Positions 8,395 through 16,933 of a DNA stretch of 64,000 bases are shown here, piece after piece. Within the stretch, counting starts at the first letter, position 1. Each line of letters opens with the position of its first letter. The stretch is taken from contig JAFRAC010000026.1 of assembly GCA_017405595.1 (NCBI GenBank), positions 186,001-250,000 of the forward strand, written 5' to 3'. A program made the position numbers and the translations under genes. Source of the DNA: Thermoguttaceae bacterium. Lineage in GTDB: Bacteria > Planctomycetota > Planctomycetia > Pirellulales > Thermoguttaceae. The notes below the pieces were generated by a model. That model saw only the letters and a program-made list of their open reading frames with translations, searched no databases and was not told where the DNA came from.

Positions 8395-9375
8395 ATGACC
8401 GAAACCGCGTTTATCACCGATCCCGCCGAACTCGGCGCGATGCTCTCTCTTCCGCAAGAAGAGATAACGCGGGCAGAGGAAGTCCGAAAAACGGCCCCGT
8501 TCCGCGTTCCGCGCCGGCTCGCCGGTCTGATCGAAAAAGGAACCCTCCGCGACCCGATCCTTGCACAATTCTGGCCCAAAGAGGACGAACTGCGCACCGT
8601 TCCGGGCTATTCCGCCGACCCCCTCGCCGAACAGACCCTCGAAGAGAACCGGGCAGGAATCAAACTCCCGGATTCCCTTCTTTGGAAATACGCCGGCCGC
8701 GCTCTCGTCATGACAAACGGCGCGTGCGCGGCGAAATGCCGCTTCTGTTTTCGGCGTCATACGCTCGGCACCGCCGCCCCCGACTGGAAAAAAATCGCTG
8801 CGTTTCTTGAAAACTGTCCGGAAATTGAGGAGCTGATCCTCAGCGGCGGCGACCCTTTGGGAATGGCACGATGCGAACTCGACACCGCATTCCATTATAT
8901 AGAAGGGCTCTCTTTTGTTAAGAGGGTACGAATCCATACACGATACCCGGTTCTCTTTCCCGAAGCCGTGACGCCCGGCCTCTTCGACCTGTTCGACCGG
9001 CTCCGTTCCCATCAAAAGAACCTGATTTTCGTCTTTCACCTGAACCATCCTTCGGAACTGGCGCCCGACACAAACCGGAAGATCCAGGAATTCAACCGGG
9101 AACATTATCCCCTCTTTTCCCAGACCGTTCTGCTGCGCGGCATCAACGATAATGCGCGAATCCTTGCCCGGCTGTTCACCAAGGAATTTGAACTCGGGGT
9201 TATCCCCTATTACCTGCATCAGCTTGACCGGGTCGCCGGTGCGGCCCACTTTGAAGTCCCGGATGAAGAAGGGCGCGTGATCGACGGAGAGCTCTGGAAA
9301 ATCCTTCCCGGCTACCTCGTTCCCCGTTATGTGCGGGAAATCCCCGGCGCGGCGTCGAAAATCCCGCTTCTGTAG
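8395..9375 (+). CDS. epmB: KamA-family radical SAM aminomutase, EF-P beta-lysylation protein EpmB
   Basis: A radical S-adenosylmethionine enzyme of 326 residues with the 4Fe-4S motif CAAKCRFCFRRH (Cys at about 112, 116, 119) and LSGGDPL. It is shorter than catabolic lysine 2,3-aminomutases, which are around 400 residues or more, and close to EpmB in length. EpmB converts L-lysine to (R)-beta-lysine, which EpmA attaches to EF-P Lys34. The divergent neighbour is an EF-P with that lysine, which strongly favours EpmB over a catabolic KamA. The iron-sulfur cofactor suits an anaerobe. Confidence 0.88.
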   Translation: MTETAFITDPAELGAMLSLPQEEITRAEEVRKTAPFRVPRRLAGLIEKGTLRDPILAQFWPKEDELRTVPGYSADPLAEQTLEENRAGIKLPDSLLWKYAGRALVMTNGACAAKCRFCFRRHTLGTAAPDWKKIAAFLENCPEIEELILSGGDPLGMARCELDTAFHYIEGLSFVKRVRIHTRYPVLFPEAVTPGLFDLFDRLRSHQKNLIFVFHLNHPSELAPDTNRKIQEFNREHYPLFSQTVLLRGINDNARILARLFTKEFELGVIPYYLHQLDRVAGAAHFEVPDEEGRVIDGELWKILPGYLVPRYVREIPGAASKIPLL

Positions 9376-9550
9376 GCCTCGTTCATGAAAATCCGCAGCC
9401 GGCCTCTTTCCCGCACCGCCGGGCGGGCTGTCCGGAAAATATCCCTTGCCCGGCCAGGGTGAAGCTGTTAATATAGCGCACCCCGGAACGGACTCCATGG
9501 AGGGAATCCCGAATGGGGCTTTAAGCGACAGTCAAACGGAGTTGTCTGCA

Positions 9551-10999
9551 ATGGATTGTAACGCCCGAGGCTTGACCGCCTCTTGCGCCAGGCGTGCCGT
9601 CACGTCTCGACCGGTATCGGTTCTCTTGCCCCTTCTGTTCATTGGTCTCTTTTTCACCGGGACTCTCTGCGGCGCCGAATCAGGAGAACAGATTCTCCTT
9701 CTGGCGTTTACCTCGGAGGGATGTCCTGCGTGCCGCGCTTTGGAACCGCTAATCTCGGGACTCGAGCAGAAACAGTACCCCTTGCGGCGTGTCTCTCCCC
9801 AGGATCCTGCCGGTTCGGCACTCTATGACCGTTTCGGGATTGAGACGATGCCCTCGTTCGTTCTTCTTTGCGGAGGAGTCGAACAAAGCCGCTTCATTTC
9901 GAAGGGTGAAGATATTCAAACGGTACAAACCCGTCTTTTGTCGATGTTCCAGTCGGCGCGGTCGGCACTCGCGGCAGCGGCGCCGACCAAACTGCCCAGT
10001 CCGGTGGTCAGTCCTCCGGCACCGGCCTCTCCGGTAAAAACAGCAGGCGAAACAAACGCCTCTGCCGACAGGAACCTTTTCGAGAAACCGTTTGCCGCAA
10101 CAGTCCGTCTTCGGGTCGCGGGGGGGAAGAACGAGACAGACTGCGGTACCGGCACTCTTATTCACTCAAGTCAAACCGACCAATCCCGCGAAGGTCTTGT
10201 TCTCACCTGCGGGCACCTCTTCCGCGATTCCCGCGGCGATACTCCGGTACAAGTTGACCTTTTCGAGCCGAAAACCGGGAAAACGGTGACCGTCTCCGGG
10301 GAATGCGTTTTCTATGACGATGACCTCGATATCGGTTTTGTCGGCATTCCGCTCCCTTTCGAGGTGGAACCGGCGCGTCTGGCTCCCCCCGGCTATCTTC
10401 CCAAACAGGGGGACCGGCTTGTCAGTATCGGCTGCTCGTCGGGGGAAAATCCCAGTCTCTGGGAACATACCGTCAAAACAACCGACCGAAAATATTATCA
10501 GCCTAAAGACTTCTCCAAAAATCAGCAGTTCTACTTTATCGAAGTCTCGAACGCTCCCCGTCCCGGAAGGAGCGGCGGAGGTCTGTTTGCCCGCACTGCC
10601 GATGGCGAAACGTACTTAGTCGGAGTCTGCAACGCCGGCGATCCCCAGACCGATGAAGGATATTTTCTCCCCTTCTCGGTGGTTTACGACCAGCTCTGCG
10701 CTCAGCCAAACCTCACCTTTGTCTACCAGGAACTCCTTCGCGACAGAGCGGAAAGCCAAAACATCCAGACGGTTTCGTTCGACAGCGATTCAAAAAGCGG
10801 AACCGAACAGGAAAAGATCCGTCAGACAAAATTTGAGCATCCCTCCGACAATTCGCAGCAAGTCAAACTTGATGAGCTGAAAGAATGCCTCGCTCAGGGC
10901 GCCGAAGCGATTTGCGTCGTTCATTGGCCTAAAGACGCGCAAGGGCGCGAGCGCGAATCCGAGGTGATCCGCGTCCCGCGCCGAAAGGATTCGGAATGA
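9551..10999 (+). CDS. exported thioredoxin-like / trypsin-like serine protease fusion protein
   Basis: A protein of 482 residues with an N-terminal hydrophobic signal segment (SVLLPLLFIGLFFTG). A thioredoxin-like domain follows, with EGCPACRALEP (CxxC near residue 58) and the cis-Pro region IETMPSFVLL. A Pro/Ala linker leads to a chymotrypsin-fold domain with LTCGHLF (His), DDDLDIGFV (Asp) and PGRSGGGLF (Ser), a complete catalytic triad. An acidic, Gln-rich C-terminal tail follows. Combining a redox fold and a protease suggests envelope protein quality control, which is inference. The frame is open from ATG 9446, but ATG 9551 has GGAG upstream and puts the signal segment near the start. A hairpin at 10984-11006 overlaps the stop. 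Confidence 0.78.
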   Translation: MDCNARGLTASCARRAVTSRPVSVLLPLLFIGLFFTGTLCGAESGEQILLLAFTSEGCPACRALEPLISGLEQKQYPLRRVSPQDPAGSALYDRFGIETMPSFVLLCGGVEQSRFISKGEDIQTVQTRLLSMFQSARSALAAAAPTKLPSPVVSPPAPASPVKTAGETNASADRNLFEKPFAATVRLRVAGGKNETDCGTGTLIHSSQTDQSREGLVLTCGHLFRDSRGDTPVQVDLFEPKTGKTVTVSGECVFYDDDLDIGFVGIPLPFEVEPARLAPPGYLPKQGDRLVSIGCSSGENPSLWEHTVKTTDRKYYQPKDFSKNQQFYFIEVSNAPRPGRSGGGLFARTADGETYLVGVCNAGDPQTDEGYFLPFSVVYDQLCAQPNLTFVYQELLRDRAESQNIQTVSFDSDSKSGTEQEKIRQTKFEHPSDNSQQVKLDELKECLAQGAEAICVVHWPKDAQGRERESEVIRVPRRKDSE

Positions 11000-11006
11000 A
11001 TCCTTT
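10984..11006. terminator. bidirectional terminator overlapping two convergent stop codons
   Basis: AAAGGATTC at 10984-10992 pairs perfectly with GAATCCTTT at 10998-11006 around a GGAAT loop. Ts follow on the plus strand. The TGA of the protease gene (10997-10999) lies inside the hairpin and the TAA of the opposing gene (11009-11007) abuts it. Confidence 0.65.
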
Positions 11007-11933
11007 TTAGAAGTTAATTCCGCTCCAGGAATTTTCGGCCTGCGGCACATCGGTCGCCGGCATCGGGTTGATCGGAGAGATCAGCGGTTCGGTACCAACC
11101 CCTTCCGGTGCGGCCGGAAGAACCGGCGGCCCGGGCACTCCATACGGCGTGACGCTGTTCGGAGTGCCGAAATTCGGGACATTGACCCCGGAAATCGGAA
11201 CTTGCGGAACGCCATTCCCCCCGTCATTCGCCGAGGAGTAGCCGCCTGCGGGGTAGATTCCCCGGCCGAGGTCCTTATTCCCGATCTGAACCACAGCCAG
11301 AATCGATCCGCGGTTCTGGGCCTCCACAACCGGATCGGTACCGGCAGGAAGCTGAGTGTTGACGATCGTGTCGACCCCTCCGGCCACAGCGATATTCTGA
11401 AATTCCGGCGCGGGAAGGAAGATCACTTTCGTAACGAAGTTCCCTGCCTGTACCTGATCGATGTCGTTGTCGGTAATCCGAACCGGAATCGCGTTATGTT
11501 CAAGATAAGAACGGGTTCTCGGGGTCACCGAATTGACCTGCAGCGTGGGATAAAGGTTCAGGGGCGCTCCCCCGACCCCTTTTCGGTTCGGCAGATTCGA
11601 AAGGCGGAGCCGGTACTCTTTCCCCGTCTCGAAATCCTGAATCCCTTCGGTAATGATCGGTTCGGAATCGAATGCGCCGATGGTCGACACGTCCCAATTG
11701 ACGTTCATTCCGTCAGGCCCCTGGAAAAGGATCTGCGCTGTCGCCCCTCCGGCGTTTTCACGGCCAATCCCTCCGCGCGCCGCAATCACGCCGGGACCGG
11801 GGCCGTTGACGCCGGGAAAAAGCTGCGGGTTATTGTAGTTACGGGGCGCCAGACGCCCGCCCATCGGACCGGTCGGCCCGGCTCCGCAGGCAACCGCACA
11901 CGCCAAAAGGAGCAAAAACAATCGATAACGCAT
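11007..11933 (-). CDS. exported Gly/Pro/Asn-rich protein of unknown function
   Basis: A protein of 308 residues, not recognised. MRYRLFLLLLACAVACGAG is a signal sequence; two cysteines near its end could make it a lipoprotein, though neither fits the lipobox perfectly. Residues 20-60 are Gly/Pro/Asn-rich. The middle (about 60-200) looks like beta-strand-rich extracellular sequence, and the end is Pro/Gly-rich and disordered. The frame is open from 12287, but ATG 11933 has AAGG eight bases upstream and directly precedes the signal. It is divergent from the exported protein at 12085. Confidence 0.65.
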   Translation of the reverse strand: MRYRLFLLLLACAVACGAGPTGPMGGRLAPRNYNNPQLFPGVNGPGPGVIAARGGIGRENAGGATAQILFQGPDGMNVNWDVSTIGAFDSEPIITEGIQDFETGKEYRLRLSNLPNRKGVGGAPLNLYPTLQVNSVTPRTRSYLEHNAIPVRITDNDIDQVQAGNFVTKVIFLPAPEFQNIAVAGGVDTIVNTQLPAGTDPVVEAQNRGSILAVVQIGNKDLGRGIYPAGGYSSANDGGNGVPQVPISGVNVPNFGTPNSVTPYGVPGPPVLPAAPEGVGTEPLISPINPMPATDVPQAENSWSGINF

Positions 11934-12084
11934 CGGAAATCCCTTACTTGACCAATATTCCAAGTGCCCGGCTCCCGGGAATCTACGCCGAAAAGAAGCA
12001 TTCGGCAGAGTGTCCTTCCGCCGAAGACACCTTCTCGTTAAGATTTCGGCAATCTGACAATCAACTCTTTGGAAAGAGTTATTT

Positions 12085-13125
12085 ATGAAAAATAAAAAAT
12101 CAACGAGCTGGACCTTTCGCTGTACAGTTATAACGGTTTTAACCCTTGTAGCTTTCCTTATGACCCGCGACAGCCGCCGCGGGCATTTTCTGTACGGCAG
12201 AACGGAAATACCCCCGGCCGAAGCCGGGGCCCCGCAGCAAATTATCGACCGTGCAATCGAACGGATCGAAAAGCTCAAATCGATCACGGCAAAAATTGAT
12301 CTTCAGGTTAACATCGGAGAAACCGAGATCGAGGGGAGCGGCAAATATGAAGAACTCTTTCTCAAATCGGACGACAGCCAGCAGCGTGCCCGAGCCCTCT
12401 GTTACGGGGGAACTTCCCTCTTCCGCCTCCACCTGGCTCTCTCGCGAATCGGGGATTTTTCCTCGGAAAACGTCGAAGACAACGTGCTCGACATCGTCTG
12501 CGATAAAAACACCATTTGGAACTACACATCGATCGAAGGGGAAAAGAGACTGACCGAACTCAAACTCAGCGAGATGGCGGCCATTCTGGTCCAGGCGTGC
12601 GAGAACCAGCAGCAGCGGGAAAGTCTTGCGGTCAACCGAATCGCCTTTCCCTGCCCTCTGTCCGGTTTTCCCGGTCTGGGAGGGATTACCGGTACTCTCC
12701 GGCGGCTGACCGCCTGGTTCGACTTCTCCGATGAGGCCGACCGTGTCACGATGAGAGGGAAGAACGGCTCGCTTCGCGCCTGGCGGCTGACCGGTCACCT
12801 CAAAGCCGGGGCCTACGGCAAAACTGTCGAAAACCTGCTTGGAACCAACACCGGACCGCGAAAAAAGTATATGGATCAGTTCCCGAGCGTTGTCGAAATC
12901 TACATCAGCCAGCAGTTCGAGTTTCCGTACCGTTTCTGCTACTACTCAACCCCGGAACCGGGATCAAAAAAACGCCGGAAACTTGTGACGCTTGATTTGA
13001 CCGACGTTTACGAAAACCACTTTTCGGTTGTTCCCGAAAACTTCATCTACACACCCGGGGGGCTGAATTCAACCGATGTTACACAATCGTACATTGAGAC
13101 ACTCATCCCCGGCATCGAATTCTAG
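12085..13125 (+). CDS. membrane-anchored LolA-like (lipoprotein-sorting-like) protein
   Basis: A protein of 346 residues with one N-terminal hydrophobic segment (residues about 10-26), then a region beginning IIDRAIERIEKLKSITAKIDLQVNI that resembles the start of LolA/DUF1571-like planctomycete proteins annotated as outer-membrane lipoprotein-sorting. The body alternates beta-strands (GKYEELFL, DKNTIWNY) and ends with the TxDVTxxYIxxLIP pattern. It would sit in the periplasm attached to the inner membrane. Lipid or lipoprotein binding is inferred from fold resemblance only. GGAAAGAG lies upstream of the ATG. Confidence 0.62.
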   Translation: MKNKKSTSWTFRCTVITVLTLVAFLMTRDSRRGHFLYGRTEIPPAEAGAPQQIIDRAIERIEKLKSITAKIDLQVNIGETEIEGSGKYEELFLKSDDSQQRARALCYGGTSLFRLHLALSRIGDFSSENVEDNVLDIVCDKNTIWNYTSIEGEKRLTELKLSEMAAILVQACENQQQRESLAVNRIAFPCPLSGFPGLGGITGTLRRLTAWFDFSDEADRVTMRGKNGSLRAWRLTGHLKAGAYGKTVENLLGTNTGPRKKYMDQFPSVVEIYISQQFEFPYRFCYYSTPEPGSKKRRKLVTLDLTDVYENHFSVVPENFIYTPGGLNSTDVTQSYIETLIPGIEF

Positions 13126-13151
13126 CCCCGCCGGTTTCCCGGACAAACTGT

Positions 13152-14231
13152 TCAGCCGCGGTTACGGGCATGCGCCAATTTAACGGCAACGCGTACCGCC
13201 TCGAACATTCCCGCCGTTGTCGCCGTTCCCTTCCAGGCCCGGTCAAAGGCGGTGCCGTGCGCGACACTGGTCCGAATGATCGGCAGTCCGAGCGTGACGT
13301 TCACGGCCCGGAACATTCCCATCAGCTTCACCGCGATATGCCCCTGATCATGGATCATCGCGACAATTCCGTCGTACTCCCCTTCTTGTGCGGCTTTCAT
13401 CAGGGTATCGCTCGGAAACGGCCCGTAAGCGAGAAATCCTTCAGAGGCGGCTCTTTTCACCGCGGGTGCGATTTTTCGAATCTCTTCGTCCCCAAAAAGG
13501 CCGTTTTCGCCGTTGTGGCAATTCAGGGCGCAGACACCGATTTTCGGCTCCTTTCCCTTCATAATGCGGGCAAAATCGCGAATGAGGCAAATCTTCTCGA
13601 AAACGGACTTGCGCGTGATCTGGGCAAAGACATTCCTCATCGCGGTGTGGAGTGTGACATGCACCACCGAAAGACCGGTCCGGCTGCGCAAATTTTCTCC
13701 GGGTCCCAGATAGAGCATCATCGCAAAATTCTCCACGCCGCACTTTTCGGCTAATATTTCGGTATGTCCGGGGTAGTGATGTCCCGCCATGTTGAGCGAC
13801 TTTTTGTTCAGCGGAGCGGTCACGATCGCCGCCGCCTCACCGGAAAGCGCGGCGTCGATCCCGCGGTTGAGCGAAAGCCAGGCCGCCTCGCCTCCGGCAC
13901 GGCAGATCGACGCGGGCGTAAAGTCGAGAAGCGAGTTGGGAACCGTCTGAAGACACGGAATTTTTTTCGGACCGAAACGGCGCCGATAACCGTTCCCCGC
14001 CGCCTCGCCGAGCGAAGAGATCGGCACAACTTCGGCGTCAACACCCCGCAATTCCGCCGCCCGGCGAATGATCTCGGGATGCCCGAAGACAACCGGCCGG
14101 CACGGGGGAACACCTTTGTTTCCCGAAACGAACAGGCCGGGCCAGGCTCCGGCGATAATCTCCGGGCCGACTCCGGCAGGGTCGCCCATCGTCAGGGCCA
14201 GCAGGGGGGATCCGGCATGTGATACGCTCAT
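13152..14231 (-). CDS. pdxA: 4-hydroxythreonine-4-phosphate dehydrogenase
   Basis: A protein of 359 residues. PdxA oxidises 4-phosphohydroxy-L-threonine with NAD(P)+ in pyridoxal 5'-phosphate synthesis. Seen in the sequence are ALTMGDPAGVGPEI at the N-terminus, TAPLNKKSL, the metal-ligand region GHHYPGHTE, CALNCHNGENG, and IHDQGHIAVK with another metal His, followed by RTSVAHGTAFD. The frame runs back to 14642, but ATG 14231 has AGGAG upstream and matches the family N-terminus. It lies downstream of pcrA in the same direction. Confidence 0.93.
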   Translation of the reverse strand: MSVSHAGSPLLALTMGDPAGVGPEIIAGAWPGLFVSGNKGVPPCRPVVFGHPEIIRRAAELRGVDAEVVPISSLGEAAGNGYRRRFGPKKIPCLQTVPNSLLDFTPASICRAGGEAAWLSLNRGIDAALSGEAAAIVTAPLNKKSLNMAGHHYPGHTEILAEKCGVENFAMMLYLGPGENLRSRTGLSVVHVTLHTAMRNVFAQITRKSVFEKICLIRDFARIMKGKEPKIGVCALNCHNGENGLFGDEEIRKIAPAVKRAASEGFLAYGPFPSDTLMKAAQEGEYDGIVAMIHDQGHIAVKLMGMFRAVNVTLGLPIIRTSVAHGTAFDRAWKGTATTAGMFEAVRVAVKLAHARNRG

Positions 14232-14295
14232 CGGCAGCTCCTTTACTGTTATACGGCCGCACGCCTTTTCCGGGTCAGGCGCGCGGAAATTCCCG

Positions 14296-16914
14296 TTACT
14301 CTTTTTTACCCCAAAAAATATCGATGGCCGGGTCGTCCAACGGCAGGTCGACCATGCCGGCGCCCGACATGAACTCAACATGTACCACGCGATTCGACTT
14401 CGGTCCGAAAAGGCGGCGGATAAAGCCGACACCGTAGTCGGGATGCCGCAGAAGCATTCCGGATTTCGGCTCCTGTCCGAGGGCACTCTTCCGCCAACCG
14501 GTCTGACGCGCGGCGCGCTTTTCCCCGGTTCTTTCGCCCGGCAGCGCCTGCACAAGATCGGCTCCGGTCCGTATCGCGCCAAGGGCGGAGGGGGCTCTCT
14601 TTTTCGGCGGACGGCGTGAGGCGGGAATAAGATTCCCCTCATCGTCGAAAACCATTTCGACGCTCTCCTCCGGCTCCGACTCGCAATACTCGTTGGTCTC
14701 GATCGTCAGCCCGTCCTCATCGGTTCGCCGGAAAGCGGCCCCTTTTCGGCGGCGGCCCCGGCGGGCCGTGCCGACGCGGGAAACGGAAAAGGAAGAAATG
14801 CCGTTCCCGGCGGCAAAATCGCCGGTCGGGTCCGGATCTTCTTCATCGGATTCCCTCTCGGCCAGATAGTCCGAAAGGAGCCCAGTCCCGTTCGGAGCCG
14901 TTGCGGAACCGGTCTGCCGGAATTTCTGCATCACCGTTCCGGCGGAAGAGATTTCGAGCAGCTCGGAGGGAATTTCATACAGGAAGGGGCTCAGAATCGT
15001 CGGGGCGTAACTCCCGCGAAACTCGCGGTACTCGGCGCGGCTGATCCGAAGTGTCTCCTTTGCGCGGGTGATTCCGACAAACAGAAGGCGGCGCTCCTCT
15101 TCCATCTGTTTCTTATCATGGAGCGAACGTTCATGCGGCAGGATGTTCCCCTCCACCGCCACAATATAGACCACCGGAAATTCCAGCCCTTTCGCGGCAT
15201 GAAGCGTCATCAGACTGACACGATCCGATTTGTCCAAAGCGTCGACATCACTGGTCAGTGCCGTCTGTTCCAGAAAACGGCCGAGCCTGTCCGATTTTTG
15301 ATCCTCCTCGTCCCAAAAGGGAACCTCGGCCAGGGCGGCGGCGGATTCTTCCTCGTCAAACGCCTCGTCGAACTCACGAACCTCGGAGAGGAGTTCCTGT
15401 ACGTTGGCGATGCGCTGTTTATCCTCTTCGCTGTTCGTATCGAACATCGCAAGGTATTTCGTTTCCTGCAAGAGGAGTGTTAAGAGCATCTCCATATCGG
15501 CTCCGTCGGCGGCCGCGGCCAGACGTTCGATCATCGCCGTAAATTGGAGAATCGCGCCGCGCGTGCGGGCCGAAAGGCCCGGGATCTCGGCGGCACGCTT
15601 TGCCGCGGCAAACCTTGAAAGTCCGTGGATCTCGGCAAATGCCTTAATCCGCTCCACTGTGACCTTGCCGATTCCGCGTGCCGGCAGGTTAATCACACGT
15701 TCGAACGAGACAATGTCATCGGGATTGTAGATCAGCTGGAAATACGCAATGAGATCTTTAATCTCTTTTCGGCTGAAAAATTCCAGACCGCGCACCAACG
15801 CAAACGGAACCCCTTTTTGACGGAGAGCCCGTTCCAGGTTTCGGGAAAGTGCGTTCATACGGAAAAAGATCGCGTAATCACCGGGCGAACGATCGGACGA
15901 GGCAATCTCCTCCGCGATTTCGGCGGCAATCAGCTCGGCCTCCTCCTGCTGGTTGTAACAGCTTAGCAGGCGCGGTTTCGGCCCCTGCCGATTCTGGGTA
16001 AAGAGCTCTTTTTCTTTACGAAACCTGTTGTGTTTGATCAGAGCCGAAGCGACCGCCAAAATCGATCCGCAGCTGCGGTAATTCTCTTCCAGACGGACCA
16101 CTGTCACATGCTGAAAGTCCTTTTCGAACTCCAGAATGTTTCGGATATTCGCTCCGCGCCAACCGTAAATCGACTGATCGGGATCGCCGGTCACCGCCAG
16201 ATTCGGCCAGTCACGCGACAGCGCCCTCGCAATGGCATATTGAACAAGATTGGTATCCTGATACTCATCGACGAGCATATACCGGAACCGGTCATCGAGC
16301 CGTGCCCGAACAGGCTCGTGATTCTTCAAAAGAAGGGCCGTGCGCACGAGCAGATCATCGAAATCCACAGCGTTCGCGCGACGAAGAGCCTCCTGGTATT
16401 TCGGATAAACCTGTTCGACGATTTTCCCAAGCTGGCTGCCTTCGCTGGCTCGGTAATCCGCAGGAAGGATCATGCCGTTCTTCGCCCAGCTGATCGCGGC
16501 CAAAATTTTGCCCGCGTCGCAGCCGCTCGGCAGCTCGCGGCGGTCGACAAGCCCCTCGATCAGGCGTTTCGACGCATCGGTATCGTAAACAATAAAATTC
16601 GGCGCAAGGCGGGCTTCGTCGCGGTAACGGTGCAAAATCCAAAGGCAGAAACTGTGAAAAGTCCCGATCCACACACGCTGACCGGGAACGAGATCATCAA
16701 GGCGCGCGTGCATCTCTTCAGCGGCCTTATTCGTGAAGGTCAGTGCGGCGATATTCCAGGGAGCGACCCCCTGTTCGATCAGGTAGGCAATACGGTGTGT
16801 TACGACGCGCGTCTTACCGCTTCCCGGACCCGCCAGAACAAGCAGCGGTCCGTCTTTATGAGCCACGGCTTTCCGCTGCGGCTCATTCAGCCCTTGAAAC
16901 AGACGCGACGACAT
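14296..16914 (-). CDS. pcrA: ATP-dependent DNA helicase PcrA/UvrD (superfamily 1A)
   Basis: A 3'-5' DNA helicase of 872 residues for nucleotide excision repair and replication fork maintenance. It has the Q motif LNEPQRKAV, Walker A AGPGSGKTR (about 28-36), LTFTNKAAEEM, Walker B VDEYQDTN, GDPDQSIYGWRGA, LEENYRS, and VSLMTLHAAKGLEFPVV. Residues 650-780 are an acidic, basic and Ser-rich linker. The last 50 residues (LRHPDYGVGFI to VDLPLDDPAI) form the Tudor-like PcrA C-terminal domain that binds RNA polymerase. Length is slightly above typical because of the linker. Confidence 0.95.
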   Translation of the reverse strand: MSSRLFQGLNEPQRKAVAHKDGPLLVLAGPGSGKTRVVTHRIAYLIEQGVAPWNIAALTFTNKAAEEMHARLDDLVPGQRVWIGTFHSFCLWILHRYRDEARLAPNFIVYDTDASKRLIEGLVDRRELPSGCDAGKILAAISWAKNGMILPADYRASEGSQLGKIVEQVYPKYQEALRRANAVDFDDLLVRTALLLKNHEPVRARLDDRFRYMLVDEYQDTNLVQYAIARALSRDWPNLAVTGDPDQSIYGWRGANIRNILEFEKDFQHVTVVRLEENYRSCGSILAVASALIKHNRFRKEKELFTQNRQGPKPRLLSCYNQQEEAELIAAEIAEEIASSDRSPGDYAIFFRMNALSRNLERALRQKGVPFALVRGLEFFSRKEIKDLIAYFQLIYNPDDIVSFERVINLPARGIGKVTVERIKAFAEIHGLSRFAAAKRAAEIPGLSARTRGAILQFTAMIERLAAAADGADMEMLLTLLLQETKYLAMFDTNSEEDKQRIANVQELLSEVREFDEAFDEEESAAALAEVPFWDEEDQKSDRLGRFLEQTALTSDVDALDKSDRVSLMTLHAAKGLEFPVVYIVAVEGNILPHERSLHDKKQMEEERRLLFVGITRAKETLRISRAEYREFRGSYAPTILSPFLYEIPSELLEISSAGTVMQKFRQTGSATAPNGTGLLSDYLAERESDEEDPDPTGDFAAGNGISSFSVSRVGTARRGRRRKGAAFRRTDEDGLTIETNEYCESEPEESVEMVFDDEGNLIPASRRPPKKRAPSALGAIRTGADLVQALPGERTGEKRAARQTGWRKSALGQEPKSGMLLRHPDYGVGFIRRLFGPKSNRVVHVEFMSGAGMVDLPLDDPAIDIFWGKKE

Positions 16915-16933
16915 CCTGTTCCCTCAACACGTT

